A stretch of 64,000 bases of DNA from Burkholderia pyrrocinia. Lineage in GTDB: Bacteria > Pseudomonadota > Gammaproteobacteria > Burkholderiales > Burkholderiaceae. Below are positions 21,961-30,299 of the stretch, one piece after another. The DNA lies in the NCBI RefSeq assembly GCF_001028665.1, contig NZ_CP011503.1, positions 558,001 through 622,000 on the forward strand. The letters are read 5' to 3'. The notes beneath the pieces were generated by a model. The model searched no databases, was not told the origin of the DNA, and saw only the letters and a program-made list of their open reading frames with translations. How positions within the stretch are numbered: the first letter of the stretch is position 1; every line of letters starts with the position of its first letter. A program made the position numbers and the translations under genes.

Positions 21961-23577
21961 ATGCTTAAGACAAAACAACCGTTCCGCGCGGCGGGACGGT
22001 GCTATCGCGCGACCTTGATGGCCGCGGCCGCGTTTGCGTGCTGCTGCTCGTATGCAGTCGCACAGAACGCAACACCTGATGCCCCGCCCGACGCGATTGC
22101 CAACGCGGACACCGTCATGACGCTGGTCGAGGACGCTTCGTCCTGCGCAGCCAATCCGGCTGCGTGCGCGGTGCACGACTTTGCCGGCGGTGGAATTGGC
22201 GGTAAAGGTGCCGGCGCGAGCGGCAGTGGCGGCAACGCTGGGAGCGGGAGCGGGAGCGGGAGCGGGAGCGGGAGCGGCAGCGGCAGCGGCAGCGGCAGCG
22301 GCAGCGGCAGCGGCAGCGGCAGCGGCAGCGGCAGCGGCGGAAATAACGGGAACGGTGCAGTGGGACCTGCTGGTGTCGGCGGAGCGACAGGCGCAACATC
22401 CGGCGGTACGAGCGGCACGGGCCGAGGAGGTAATTCGTCCGGCAACGGTGGCTCCGGTGGTGGCACTTCGGGTGGTGGCACTTCGGGTGGCGGTACTTCG
22501 GGTGGCGGTACCTCGGGTGGCGGTACCTCGGGTGGCGGTACCTCGGGTGGCGGTACTTCGGGTGGCGGTACCTCGGGTGGCGGTACCTCGGGTGGCGGTA
22601 CCTCGGGTGGCGGTACCTCGGGTGGCGGTACCTCGGGTGGCGGTACCTCGGGTGGCGGTACCTCGGGTGGCGGTACCTCGGGTGGCGGAGGCCATGGCGG
22701 ACATGGTGACGGTGGCGGCCATGGCGACGGTGATGGCGGTGGTCACGGCAATGGTGGTGGCCACGGTGACGGCGATGGCGGTGGTCACGGCAATGGTGGT
22801 GGTGGCCACGGCAACGGTGATGGCGGTGGTCACGGCAATGGTGGTGGCCACGGTGACGGCGATGGCGGTGGTCACGGCAATGGTGGTGGTGGCCACGGCA
22901 ACGGTGACGGCAATGGCCACGGCAATGGTGGTGGCCACGGTGACGGCGATGGCGGTGGTCACGGCAATGGTGGTGGCGGCCACGGCAACGGTGACGGCAA
23001 TGGCCACGGCAATGGTGGTGGCCACGGTGACGGCGATGGCGGTGGTCACGGCAATGGTGGTAGCGGCCACGGCAACGGTGACGGCAATGGCCACGGCAAT
23101 GGTGGTGGCCACGGCGACGGTGATGGCGGTGGTCACGGCAATGGTGGTGGCGGCCACGGCAACGGTGACGGCAATGGCCACGGCAATGGTGGTGGCCACG
23201 GTGACGGCGATGGCGGTGGTCACGGCAATGGTGGTAGCGGCCACGGCAACGGTGACGGCAATGGCCACGGCAATGGTGGTGGCCACGGCGACGGTGATGG
23301 CGGTGGTCACGGCAATGGTGGTGGCCACGGTGACGGTGATGGCGGTGGTCACGGCAATGGTGGTAGCGGCCACGGCAACGGTGACGGCAATGGCCACGGC
23401 CATGGTGGTGGCCACGGCGACGGCGATGGCGGTGGTCACGGCAATGGTGGTAGCGGCCACGGCAACGGTGACGGCAATGGCCACGGCCATGGTGGTGGCC
23501 ACGGCGACGGCGATGGCGGTGGTCACGGCAACGGCACTGGCAACGGCAACGGCGGATCGTCCGGAGGCAACCACTGA
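21961..23577 (+). CDS. Secreted glycine-repeat protein with Gly-Ser, Gly-Thr-Ser and Gly-His-Asp/Asn tracts
   Basis: Unknown function. 538 residues from the ATG at 21961 (GGGGAGG five bases upstream; an adjacent ATG at 21958 is too close). Residues 1-34 look like a signal peptide ending AVAQ. A short ordinary segment with two Cys (SSCAANPAAC) follows, then only repeats: 16 Gly-Ser dipeptides (22240-22335), 15 GGGTS units of exactly 15 bases (22456-22680), and a GGHGDGDG/GGHGNGDG region to the end containing an 87-base tandem unit. No anchor is visible. The His/Asp pairs could bind metal, which is inference. All repeat periods are multiples of three, so other frames stay open too. Confidence 0.8.
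   Translation: MLKTKQPFRAAGRCYRATLMAAAAFACCCSYAVAQNATPDAPPDAIANADTVMTLVEDASSCAANPAACAVHDFAGGGIGGKGAGASGSGGNAGSGSGSGSGSGSGSGSGSGSGSGSGSGSGSGSGGNNGNGAVGPAGVGGATGATSGGTSGTGRGGNSSGNGGSGGGTSGGGTSGGGTSGGGTSGGGTSGGGTSGGGTSGGGTSGGGTSGGGTSGGGTSGGGTSGGGTSGGGTSGGGTSGGGGHGGHGDGGGHGDGDGGGHGNGGGHGDGDGGGHGNGGGGHGNGDGGGHGNGGGHGDGDGGGHGNGGGGHGNGDGNGHGNGGGHGDGDGGGHGNGGGGHGNGDGNGHGNGGGHGDGDGGGHGNGGSGHGNGDGNGHGNGGGHGDGDGGGHGNGGGGHGNGDGNGHGNGGGHGDGDGGGHGNGGSGHGNGDGNGHGNGGGHGDGDGGGHGNGGGHGDGDGGGHGNGGSGHGNGDGNGHGHGGGHGDGDGGGHGNGGSGHGNGDGNGHGHGGGHGDGDGGGHGNGTGNGNGGSSGGNH
22240..22335 (+). repeat. Gly-Ser hexanucleotide repeat, 16 units
   Basis: Sixteen GGNAGC units in frame, the first as GGGAGC and the later ones as GGCAGC, showing two phases of expansion. 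Confidence 0.9.
22456..22680 (+). repeat. 15-base minisatellite, 15 units (GGGTS)
   Basis: Fifteen consecutive 15-base units, mostly GGTGGCGGTACCTCG with variants at two positions (GGCACTTCG, GGTACTTCG) at the left edge. Near-identity of the central copies suggests recent slippage. Confidence 0.92.
22690..23560 (+). repeat. Gly-His-Asp/Asn repeat region with an 87-base higher-order unit
   Basis: Short GGNCACGGN-type units are organised into an 87-base (29-residue) tandem repeat whose copies begin at 22921, 23008, 23095, 23182 and 23269, with irregular copies on both sides. In-frame throughout. Confidence 0.85.
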
Positions 23578-23604
23578 CCGGAAGCGTGGCCCGGCCGGGT
23601 ACAG

Positions 23605-24450
23605 TCAGAGCATCTCGAGCGCGCGCTTGCTGCGCGGCGCACGGAAGTACGCGTCAAGCTGCGCGCGCTCGTCATCGCTCAACACGAAATCGAGCGCGGC
23701 ACGGTTGTCGCGCACATGTTCGATCCGCGACGCCTTCGGGATCGCGAATACACCCGGCTGCGCGAGCACCCATGCCAGCGCGACGCGCATCACCGACACG
23801 CCGCGCTGCCGTGCAACCTCGTCGAGCGGCGAGCGCTTCGGCAGCCGCCCGTGATCGACCGGGCTGTACGCCATCGCCGGCATCCGGTGTTCGGCGAGCC
23901 ACGGCAGCAGGTCGAATTCCGGGCCGCGCCGCGCGATGTTGTAGAGGATCTGGTTGGTCGCGCACGCACCGCCGCCCGCCTCGTCGACGAGTTCGGCCAT
24001 GTCGGCCGTATCGAAGTTGCTCACGCCCCAGTGACGGATCTTGCCCGCACGTCGCAACGCCTCGAAGCCCTCGACCGTCTCCTCGAGCGGCACCGAGCCG
24101 CGCCAGTGCAGCAGGTACAGGTCGAGCCGATCGGTACACAGGCGCTTGAGGCTCGCATCGCACGCGGCGACGACGCCGCGCCGGCTCGCATGATGCGGGT
24201 AGACCTTGCTGACCAGGAACACGTCGTCGCGCAGGCCGGTAAGCGCCTCGCCGACGAGCGACTCGGTCGCGCCTTCGCCGTACATCTCGGCCGTGTCGAC
24301 CAGCGTCATCCCGAGTTCGACGCCTTCGCGCAGCGCGGCGATCTCGTCCGCGCGGCGGGCCGGCCGCTCGCCCATTTCCCAGGTGCCCTGGCCAAGCTTC
24401 GGAATCGTCTCGCCGTCCGGCAGGACGACCGTGGCGATCGTGTCTGTCAT
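23605..24450 (-). CDS. Aldo/keto reductase
   Basis: NADPH-dependent carbonyl reductase with a TIM-barrel fold. 281 residues from the ATG at 24450, which has GAGGAG four to five bases upstream; longer in-frame versions add an unrelated Arg-rich tail. The catalytic tetrad is complete: D52, Y57 (DTAEMYG), K82 (VSKVYP) and H115 (YLLHW). The NADPH site appears as IPKASRIEHVRDN near the C-terminus. It is divergent from a GntR regulator, 166 bases between starts, which could regulate it. Physiological substrate unknown. Confidence 0.92.
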   Translation of the reverse strand: MTDTIATVVLPDGETIPKLGQGTWEMGERPARRADEIAALREGVELGMTLVDTAEMYGEGATESLVGEALTGLRDDVFLVSKVYPHHASRRGVVAACDASLKRLCTDRLDLYLLHWRGSVPLEETVEGFEALRRAGKIRHWGVSNFDTADMAELVDEAGGGACATNQILYNIARRGPEFDLLPWLAEHRMPAMAYSPVDHGRLPKRSPLDEVARQRGVSVMRVALAWVLAQPGVFAIPKASRIEHVRDNRAALDFVLSDDERAQLDAYFRAPRSKRALEML

Positions 24451-24616
24451 GCGCTCCTCGTTGCGGATTCGTGGCCGCGCACCGCGGCCGAAGCATGGAA
24501 TACGACGCATCAGTGTAGTCAATCGGCGCGACACCGGCCTATTGCACGGCAAAAACCGGCTATAACGGCGCCGCATGATGACTTAGAATGGCCGCAACCT
24601 GATCGATACCCATTCC

Positions 24617-25363
24617 ATGAAGTCACCCACGGACGACCGCTGGCAGGACCTGCGCCCCGACCCCGACAACGACACGCCGCTCTACCTGCAACTCGCCCGC
24701 AAGCTCGGCGACGCAATCCACGACAATCGCTGGACGGCCGGCGAGGCGCTGCCGTCCGAGCGCGTGCTGTCCGATGCGCTCGGCGTGTCGCGCATCACCG
24801 CGCGCAAGGCAATCGCGCTGCTCGTCGAGCAGGGTTTGATCCGCCGCACGCAGGGCGCGGGCAACTTCATCCAGCCGCGCTACGAGGATCCGCTGTCGCG
24901 GCTGTCGAGCTTCAGCGAAATGCTCGAGCGCCGCGGCTTCAAGCCGAGCTCGCAATGGATCGCACGCGAGATCCAGCCCGCGAACCGCGACGAGGTGATC
25001 CAGCTCGGGCTGTCGCCGGCCGCGTCGGTCACGCGCCTGAAGCGCCTGCGCCTCGCCGACGGCATCGTGATGGCCGTCGAGAACTCGACGTTCCCCGCGA
25101 CGCTGATTCCCGATCCGCAGGCGATCGGCGGTTCGCTGTACAGCTATCTCGAAGCGCGCGGCACGCCGATCGTGCGCGCGCTGCAGCATTTCCGCGCAGT
25201 CAACGCGACCGACGAGATCGCCGAGCAGATGGGCATCGCGCCGCACGACGCGCTGCTGCTGATCACGCGAATCGGCTATACGTCGGACCAGCGCGCGATC
25301 GAGCTGACCGATACCTACTGCCGCAACGACTATTACGACTTCGTCGTCGAGCTGCGCAAGTAA
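24617..25363 (+). CDS. GntR-family transcriptional regulator, HutC/UTRA type
   Basis: 248 residues. Residues about 20-90 form the GntR winged helix (PLYLQLARKLGDAI, LPSERVLSDALGVSRITARKAI, LLVEQGLIRRTQGAGNF). Residues about 100-245 match the UTRA effector domain, with RRGF near its start and R-L-R-LADG in its core. The subgroup includes regulators that sense histidine intermediates or amino-sugar phosphates; this one has no nag, hut or phn genes beside it. The divergent aldo/keto reductase is the obvious candidate target. Effector unknown. Confidence 0.92.
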   Translation: MKSPTDDRWQDLRPDPDNDTPLYLQLARKLGDAIHDNRWTAGEALPSERVLSDALGVSRITARKAIALLVEQGLIRRTQGAGNFIQPRYEDPLSRLSSFSEMLERRGFKPSSQWIAREIQPANRDEVIQLGLSPAASVTRLKRLRLADGIVMAVENSTFPATLIPDPQAIGGSLYSYLEARGTPIVRALQHFRAVNATDEIAEQMGIAPHDALLLITRIGYTSDQRAIELTDTYCRNDYYDFVVELRK

Positions 25364-25384
25364 CGCAAGCCGCGCCGCCGGCGC

Positions 25385-26776
25385 TCACAACCAGCGCGCA
25401 TCGTCGGTGCCGAGCGGCACAGGCGGCCGCGCGAACGACGGCGGCGTCGCCGACAACCGCTCGGCCGGCCGCACGGCGTCGATCGTGCCGAACGGCGACG
25501 CGACGCGGTCGATCCGGTCGCGCACGTCGGCAGCCGCGAGATCGGGCGCCTGCAGGCCGTCCGGCACGGCGCCGAACGACTGCAGCCAGCGCCCCGTCTG
25601 CGCGAGCGACAGCCGCACGTGCCAGCTTCCCCCTTCGCGCGCCCGCCGCGCGAGCGCGATCATCGCGCCGAACGCCGCGAGATAACCCGTCGCATGATCG
25701 AGCGCCTGGCACGGCAGATGGCGTGGCTCGTCCGCGTGCGCGGCCTGCTGCTCCTGCCATGCGATCCCGCTCGCCGACTGCACGAGACTGTCGAAGCCGC
25801 GCCGTTTCGCCCACGGCCCCGCATGCCCGTATGCGGACACCGACACGCAGACGATGCCGGGCCGCAGTTCCGCCAGCGCCTGCGGCGCGAAACCGCGCGC
25901 CGCAAGTGCGCCGGGCCGGTACGACTGCAGGAACACATCCGCGTCGCATGCGAGCGCGTGCAGCGTATCGACGCCTGCGTCGTCGCGCAGGTCGATCCAT
26001 GTCGAACGCTTGCCGCGCCCGTTGTCGATCACGAGCGGCGCGATGTTCGGCAGGTGCGGGCCGTTGACGAGCAGCGTCTGCGCACCGTGCGACGCCAGCG
26101 TGCGGCCCACGACCGGCCCCGCGATGATGCGCGTGAGATCGAGCACGCGCACGCCCGCGAGCGGCTGGCCGGCCTCGCCGCGGCCGATCGGCTCGACCGG
26201 CGCGTCGCCGATCCGCTCGATCTCGAACAGCGGCAGCGACGCAATCGCATGCGCCTGCTCGTGCGCCGCCCATTCATCAGGTGTTCTGATCAATGCCGCA
26301 CACAGTCCAGCCTCGGCCAGCGCGGTGTCGAGTGCCGCGCCGTCCCACGTGCGGATCGCCGCGGCGACGTCGGCCGGCTGCGCGCCGCAACCGAGCACGT
26401 CGAGGATCCCGTGCAGGTGATGCGGGAAGTTCGCGTGCAGCTGGATCCAGCGCCCGTCGCGCGTCTCGTAGAAGCCCGTCACCGGATGACGCAACTCCGG
26501 CGGCGGACCGTCGTCCACGCGCAGGTAGCGTTCGCTGCGGAACGCGACGAGCGCGTCGCGCACCGACACGTCGACGGATTGCGCGACGCCCGTGCGAAGC
26601 CGGTGGCATTCGGCCGCCGCGAGCCCGGCGGCCGCGATCGTTGCCGCGGCGAGCGTGCCGACATGGAACGTCGACGGCAGCGTCGGGTCCTGCCCCGTCA
26701 CGGTCGCGCGGGCCAGCGCGCCGCGGTCGCCGTGTGCGAGTTGCCACAGATGCGTCAATGCGAGTTCGGGTGTCAT
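25385..26776 (-). CDS. Type III (CaiB/BaiF) CoA-transferase family protein with rearranged domain order
   Basis: 463 residues. The part from about 205 on follows the normal family N-lobe: LAGVRVLDLTRIIAGPVVG, then NGRGKRSTWIDL, SYRPGALAARGF, VSVSAYGHAGPW, and LDHATG, whose D360 matches the catalytic aspartate. It ends soon after. Residues 37-130 instead resemble the usual C-lobe: an ALxxR..TG.xQ-like segment (HRLRTGVAQSVDVSVRDAL), then GFYETRDGRWIQLHAN. The order is thus C-lobe then N-lobe, like two truncated copies joined. The reading frame is intact and codon use is normal. It is divergent from the HTH-citrate synthase (148 bases between starts), suggesting a shared acyl-CoA pathway. Substrates unknown. 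Confidence 0.8.
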   Translation of the reverse strand: MTPELALTHLWQLAHGDRGALARATVTGQDPTLPSTFHVGTLAAATIAAAGLAAAECHRLRTGVAQSVDVSVRDALVAFRSERYLRVDDGPPPELRHPVTGFYETRDGRWIQLHANFPHHLHGILDVLGCGAQPADVAAAIRTWDGAALDTALAEAGLCAALIRTPDEWAAHEQAHAIASLPLFEIERIGDAPVEPIGRGEAGQPLAGVRVLDLTRIIAGPVVGRTLASHGAQTLLVNGPHLPNIAPLVIDNGRGKRSTWIDLRDDAGVDTLHALACDADVFLQSYRPGALAARGFAPQALAELRPGIVCVSVSAYGHAGPWAKRRGFDSLVQSASGIAWQEQQAAHADEPRHLPCQALDHATGYLAAFGAMIALARRAREGGSWHVRLSLAQTGRWLQSFGAVPDGLQAPDLAAADVRDRIDRVASPFGTIDAVRPAERLSATPPSFARPPVPLGTDDARWL

Positions 26777-26843
26777 GGTGAAGTGAGCGCCTCGGCGTCG
26801 GAGGGGAGATGGAATCGAGTCTAGAATTCGCGACAGGCGCGAT

Positions 26844-26864
26844 CAATCTTGATTGCACGAATCA
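26844..26864. promoter_or_regulatory. Overlapping inverted repeats between CoA-transferase and citrate synthase genes
   Basis: CAATC-TT-GATTG (26844-26855) overlaps TGATT-GCACG-AATCA (26850-26864). They lie 67 bases from one start and 60 from the other in a divergent promoter region that is AT-rich relative to its flanks. They are candidate operator sites, possibly for the HTH domain encoded next door. Confidence 0.45.
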
Positions 26865-26924
26865 ATACATAACGAATAGTTGTAGCGGGGCCGCGCTTCA
26901 TGCGCCCCGACAGGAGCGACCGGC

Positions 26925-28157
26925 ATGACATCCCTCAGCGCGCAGGAAGCCGCCGGCACCCTCGGCGTCAGCGTGAGCACGCTCTATGCGTATGTGAGTC
27001 GCGGGCTGTTGCGCTCGCTGCCCGATGGCGCAACCAAGCGCCGCCGCTACGACGCGGACGAGGTGCGCCTGCTCGCGCGCCGCCGCGCCGACGCGAAACG
27101 CGCGGGCGGCGTCGCCGAGCGGTCGCTCGACTGGGGCGTGCCCGTGCTGGAATCGCGGATCACGCAGATCGCCGATGGCCGCCTGCGCTACCGTGGCGCC
27201 GATGCGATCGCGCTTGCCGACGAGGCGACGCTGGAGCAGACGGCCGCGAGGCTCTGGGACTGTCCGCCCGCGCGGCTTGCCGCCGCGTCGCTCGCGTCGA
27301 CCGGTTTCGACGCCGCTCAGTGGGACGACTGGGCACGCCGCTGGGCGCATCTCGCGCCGCTCGAACGCACGCTGGTGCTGCTGCCCGCCGCGGCCGCGTC
27401 GCTGCCGCGCCTGTGGGCGCAGGGGCGCGACGCGCAGCTCGATGCGGCCACGCTGCTGCTGCGCGTCGCGACGGCCGCGCTCGCCGGCATCGCGCCGGGC
27501 GATGCGCCCGTGCACCGGCAGCTTGCGGCCGCGTGGCGCGTGCGACGGCGTGACGAAGCCGACCTGCTGCGCCGCGCGCTCGTGCTGTGCGCCGATCACG
27601 AACTGAATCCGTCGACCTTTGCGGTGCGCTGCATCGCGTCGACCGGCACTCACCTGTTCGGCGCGATCGCGGGCGGGCTCGCGGCGCTGTCCGGGCCGCG
27701 CCACGGCGGCGAGACGTTCCGCGCGGGCACGCTGCTCGACGAAGCGGCCCGCGCCGCCGACCTCGATCGCTTCCTCGCGCTGCGGCTGGCGCACGACGAA
27801 CGCGCGGACGGCGGCCGCACGGCCCTTTCCGGCTTCGCGCACCCGCTCTATCCCGACGGCGACCCGCGCGCGCTGGCGCTGCTCGACGCACTGCACGCGG
27901 CCGCGCCCGACCGCCCGGCGCTGCACATGGCGCGCGCGCTCGCCGCGCGCGTCGAAGCGGCAACGGGCCTGCGGCCGGCGATCGATTTCGCGCTCGCGGC
28001 GCTGGAGCGCACGCTCGCGCTGCCGGACGGCGCGGCGTTCACGCTGTTCGCGGCCGGCCGCACGGCCGGCTGGATCGCGCACGCGCTCGAACAATACGCG
28101 GACGGCAAGCTGATCCGGCCCCGGGCGCGCTACGTCGGCAGCGACGCGGCTGTGTGA
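26925..28157 (+). CDS. Citrate synthase-family enzyme with N-terminal helix-turn-helix domain
   Basis: 410 residues. Residues 1-60 are a MerR/excisionase-like HTH (LSAQEAAGTLGVSVSTLYAYVSR, then RRRYDADEV). Residues 68-405 are a citrate synthase-type domain keeping the catalytic residues H225 (CADHE), H260 (GPRHGGE) and D354 (AIDFALA), with AGRTAGWIAHALEQ and RPRARYVG. The usual GFGHRVYK is GFAHPLYPDGDPRA, common in divergent family members, so the acceptor may not be oxaloacetate. It condenses an acyl-CoA with an oxoacid, by family knowledge. The N-terminal HTH implies DNA binding or a structural role. Start ATG 26925 has AGGAG upstream. Confidence 0.88.
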   Translation: MTSLSAQEAAGTLGVSVSTLYAYVSRGLLRSLPDGATKRRRYDADEVRLLARRRADAKRAGGVAERSLDWGVPVLESRITQIADGRLRYRGADAIALADEATLEQTAARLWDCPPARLAAASLASTGFDAAQWDDWARRWAHLAPLERTLVLLPAAAASLPRLWAQGRDAQLDAATLLLRVATAALAGIAPGDAPVHRQLAAAWRVRRRDEADLLRRALVLCADHELNPSTFAVRCIASTGTHLFGAIAGGLAALSGPRHGGETFRAGTLLDEAARAADLDRFLALRLAHDERADGGRTALSGFAHPLYPDGDPRALALLDALHAAAPDRPALHMARALAARVEAATGLRPAIDFALAALERTLALPDGAAFTLFAAGRTAGWIAHALEQYADGKLIRPRARYVGSDAAV

Positions 28158-28453
28158 CGGCGGCCGTCGCGCCATGCGACGAGCGGCCGCCACCACGCAT
28201 GCGCGGCGCGTACGGCCGGCACCGCGAGCGGACCGAACGCGAAGGTCGCGCCGTGCGGCCCCGCGCTGACCCACACGCGCATGCCGGGCATCAACGTCAG
28301 CGAATCGCCGGCGCCGAGCCAGTGGTCTTCGGGCCGGCCCTCGACGGTCACCCAGACGTCGCCTTCGGCCACCTCGAGCACGGTGCGATCGACGATCCGC
28401 CACCGTCCGGCCGGCTCGTCACCGTCCATCACGTAAAGTCGCAGTTCGCGCAT
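28130..28453 (-). CDS. DUF2917 domain protein
   Basis: 107 residues starting at the ATG at 28453, with AGGAGG seven bases upstream. It has the DUF2917 pattern of a cupin-like strand set: MRELRLYVMDG, the WRI...LEVAEGDVWVTVEG core and DHWLGAGDSLTL. Function unknown. Its 3' end overlaps that of the convergent citrate synthase gene by 28 bases. It is divergent from an MdtD-like exporter, with a short inverted repeat between them. Confidence 0.85.
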   Translation of the reverse strand: MRELRLYVMDGDEPAGRWRIVDRTVLEVAEGDVWVTVEGRPEDHWLGAGDSLTLMPGMRVWVSAGPHGATFAFGPLAVPAVRAAHAWWRPLVAWRDGRRHTAASLPT

Positions 28454-28670
28454 GGCAGCCTCCTGGTCGCACGGGTTCGATGGCTCCAGTATTTCTGACA
28501 GTGGCAGCACACGGACAGATACGGCGACAGACACTTTTGGCTGAACTGTACTGGTCAGCCGACGGGGACGGACATTCGCCGGCCGGGCTTCGCATTGCGC
28601 CTGCACCGAACCTGCACCGTGCGGCGGCTTTCCCTACAATGTCGGCTGTCCCGCGCCACCGCCCGCCTTC

Positions 28671-30107
28671 ATGTTCCAACGCCCGCCCGCCGCCGCTCCC
28701 GGCGAAAAGAACCTCACCGTGATGCTCTGGCTCGTTGCGACGGGCTTCTTCATGCAGACGCTCGATGCGACGATCGTCAACACGGCGCTGCCGTCGATGG
28801 CCGCGAGCCTCGGCGAATCGCCGCTGCGGATGCAGTCGGTCGTGATCGCGTATTCGCTGACGATGGCGGTGATGATCCCCGTGTCGGGCTGGCTCGCCGA
28901 TACGTTCGGCACGCGGCGCGTGTTCTTCAGCGCGATCCTGGTGTTCTCGCTCGGTTCGCTGCTGTGCGCGAACGCGCATACGCTGACGCAGCTCGTCGCG
29001 TTCCGCGTCGTGCAGGGGGTCGGCGGCGCGATGCTGCTGCCGGTCGGGCGGCTCGCGGTGCTGCGCACCTTTCCGGCCGAACGCTACCTGTCCGCGCTGT
29101 CGTTCGTCGCGATTCCCGGCCTGATCGGCCCGCTGATCGGGCCGACGCTCGGCGGCTGGCTCGTGAAGATCGCGTCGTGGCACTGGATCTTCCTGATCAA
29201 CGTGCCGGTCGGCGTCGCGGGCTGCATCGCGACCTTCTATTCGATGCCCGATTCGCGCAACCCGGCCGTCGGCCGCTTCGACATGAAGGGCTATCTGCTG
29301 CTGACGATCGGCATGGTCGCGATTTCGCTGTCGCTCGACGGGCTCGCCGATCTCGGCATGCAGCACGCCGCCGTGCTCGTGCTGCTGATCCTGAGCCTCG
29401 CGTGCTTCGTCGCGTACGGGCTATATGCGGTGCGCGCGCCGCAGCCGATCTTCTCGCTCGAACTGTTCAGGATCCACACGTTCAGCGTCGGGCTGCTCGG
29501 CAACCTGTTCGCGCGGATCGGCAGCGGCGCGATGCCGTACCTGATCCCGCTGCTGCTGCAGGTGAGCCTCGGCTACTCGGCGTTCGAGGCCGGGCTGATG
29601 ATGCTGCCGGTCGCGGCGGCCGGGATGTTCTCGAAGCGGATCATCACGCGCCTGATCACGCGGCACGGCTATCGCAAGGTGCTGCTCGCGAACACGATCA
29701 TGGTCGGCGTGATGATGGCGAGCTTCGCGCTGATGCGCGACACGGTGCCCGTCTGGGTGAAGGTCGTGCACCTCGCGCTGTTCGGCGGCTTCAACTCGAT
29801 GCAGTTCACCGCGATGAACACGCTGACGCTGAAGGATCTCGGCACCGGCGGAGCGAGCAGCGGCAACAGCCTGTTCTCGCTCGTGCAGATGCTGTCGATG
29901 AGCCTCGGCGTCACGGTCGCCGGCGCGTTGCTCGCGACGTTCACCGGCATGCTGCGCACCGTCACGCCGAGCAACACGCTGCCCGCGTTCCATGCGACGT
30001 TCATCTGCGTCGGGATCATCACGGCCGCGTCCGCATGGATCTTCGCGCAGCTCGCACCCGAGATCCGCAGCACTGCGCGCAAGACCGACCCATCCGAGCG
30101 CGCGTGA
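28671..30107 (+). CDS. Drug/H+ antiporter, MFS DHA2 family (MdtD-like)
   Basis: 478 residues and about 13-14 hydrophobic segments. It resembles E. coli MdtD closely over its first half: FFMQTLDATIVNTALPSMA (helix 1 motif D1), the GWLADTFGTRR loop (motif A), RVVQGVGGAMLLPVGRL (motif B) and GPLIGPTLGGWLV (motif C, antiporter signature). It exports small molecules using the proton gradient; substrates cannot be named. It stands alone, with no membrane-fusion protein or outer-membrane channel gene beside it. Confidence 0.9.
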   Translation: MFQRPPAAAPGEKNLTVMLWLVATGFFMQTLDATIVNTALPSMAASLGESPLRMQSVVIAYSLTMAVMIPVSGWLADTFGTRRVFFSAILVFSLGSLLCANAHTLTQLVAFRVVQGVGGAMLLPVGRLAVLRTFPAERYLSALSFVAIPGLIGPLIGPTLGGWLVKIASWHWIFLINVPVGVAGCIATFYSMPDSRNPAVGRFDMKGYLLLTIGMVAISLSLDGLADLGMQHAAVLVLLILSLACFVAYGLYAVRAPQPIFSLELFRIHTFSVGLLGNLFARIGSGAMPYLIPLLLQVSLGYSAFEAGLMMLPVAAAGMFSKRIITRLITRHGYRKVLLANTIMVGVMMASFALMRDTVPVWVKVVHLALFGGFNSMQFTAMNTLTLKDLGTGGASSGNSLFSLVQMLSMSLGVTVAGALLATFTGMLRTVTPSNTLPAFHATFICVGIITAASAWIFAQLAPEIRSTARKTDPSERA

Positions 30108-30299
30108 CGCGCGGCGCGCGCCGTTTCGGGCGCCGCACCGCCACCGCGCGCACCATTGCGGTGCAGCCGGCCTCTGCGAAATGCGCCGCGATGCCCCATT
30201 CTCCGGCCGCGACGGGCCGCCGCATGAGGCGCGATGCCGTGCATGCTTCTTGCTCGCCTATTCTCTAGGTAAACTGGCAGTCCTCCTTCGGCCGACATC

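Noticed and set aside
22690..23560. Possible CRISPR array
   Set aside because: Units are contiguous coding minisatellites without unique spacers, and no cas gene is present.
21721..23854. Long frames on both strands through the glycine repeat region (minus 21721-23574; plus second frame 22181-23854)
   Set aside because: Repeat periods are multiples of three without stops in any frame; only the Gly frame has a ribosome site, signal peptide and matching stop.
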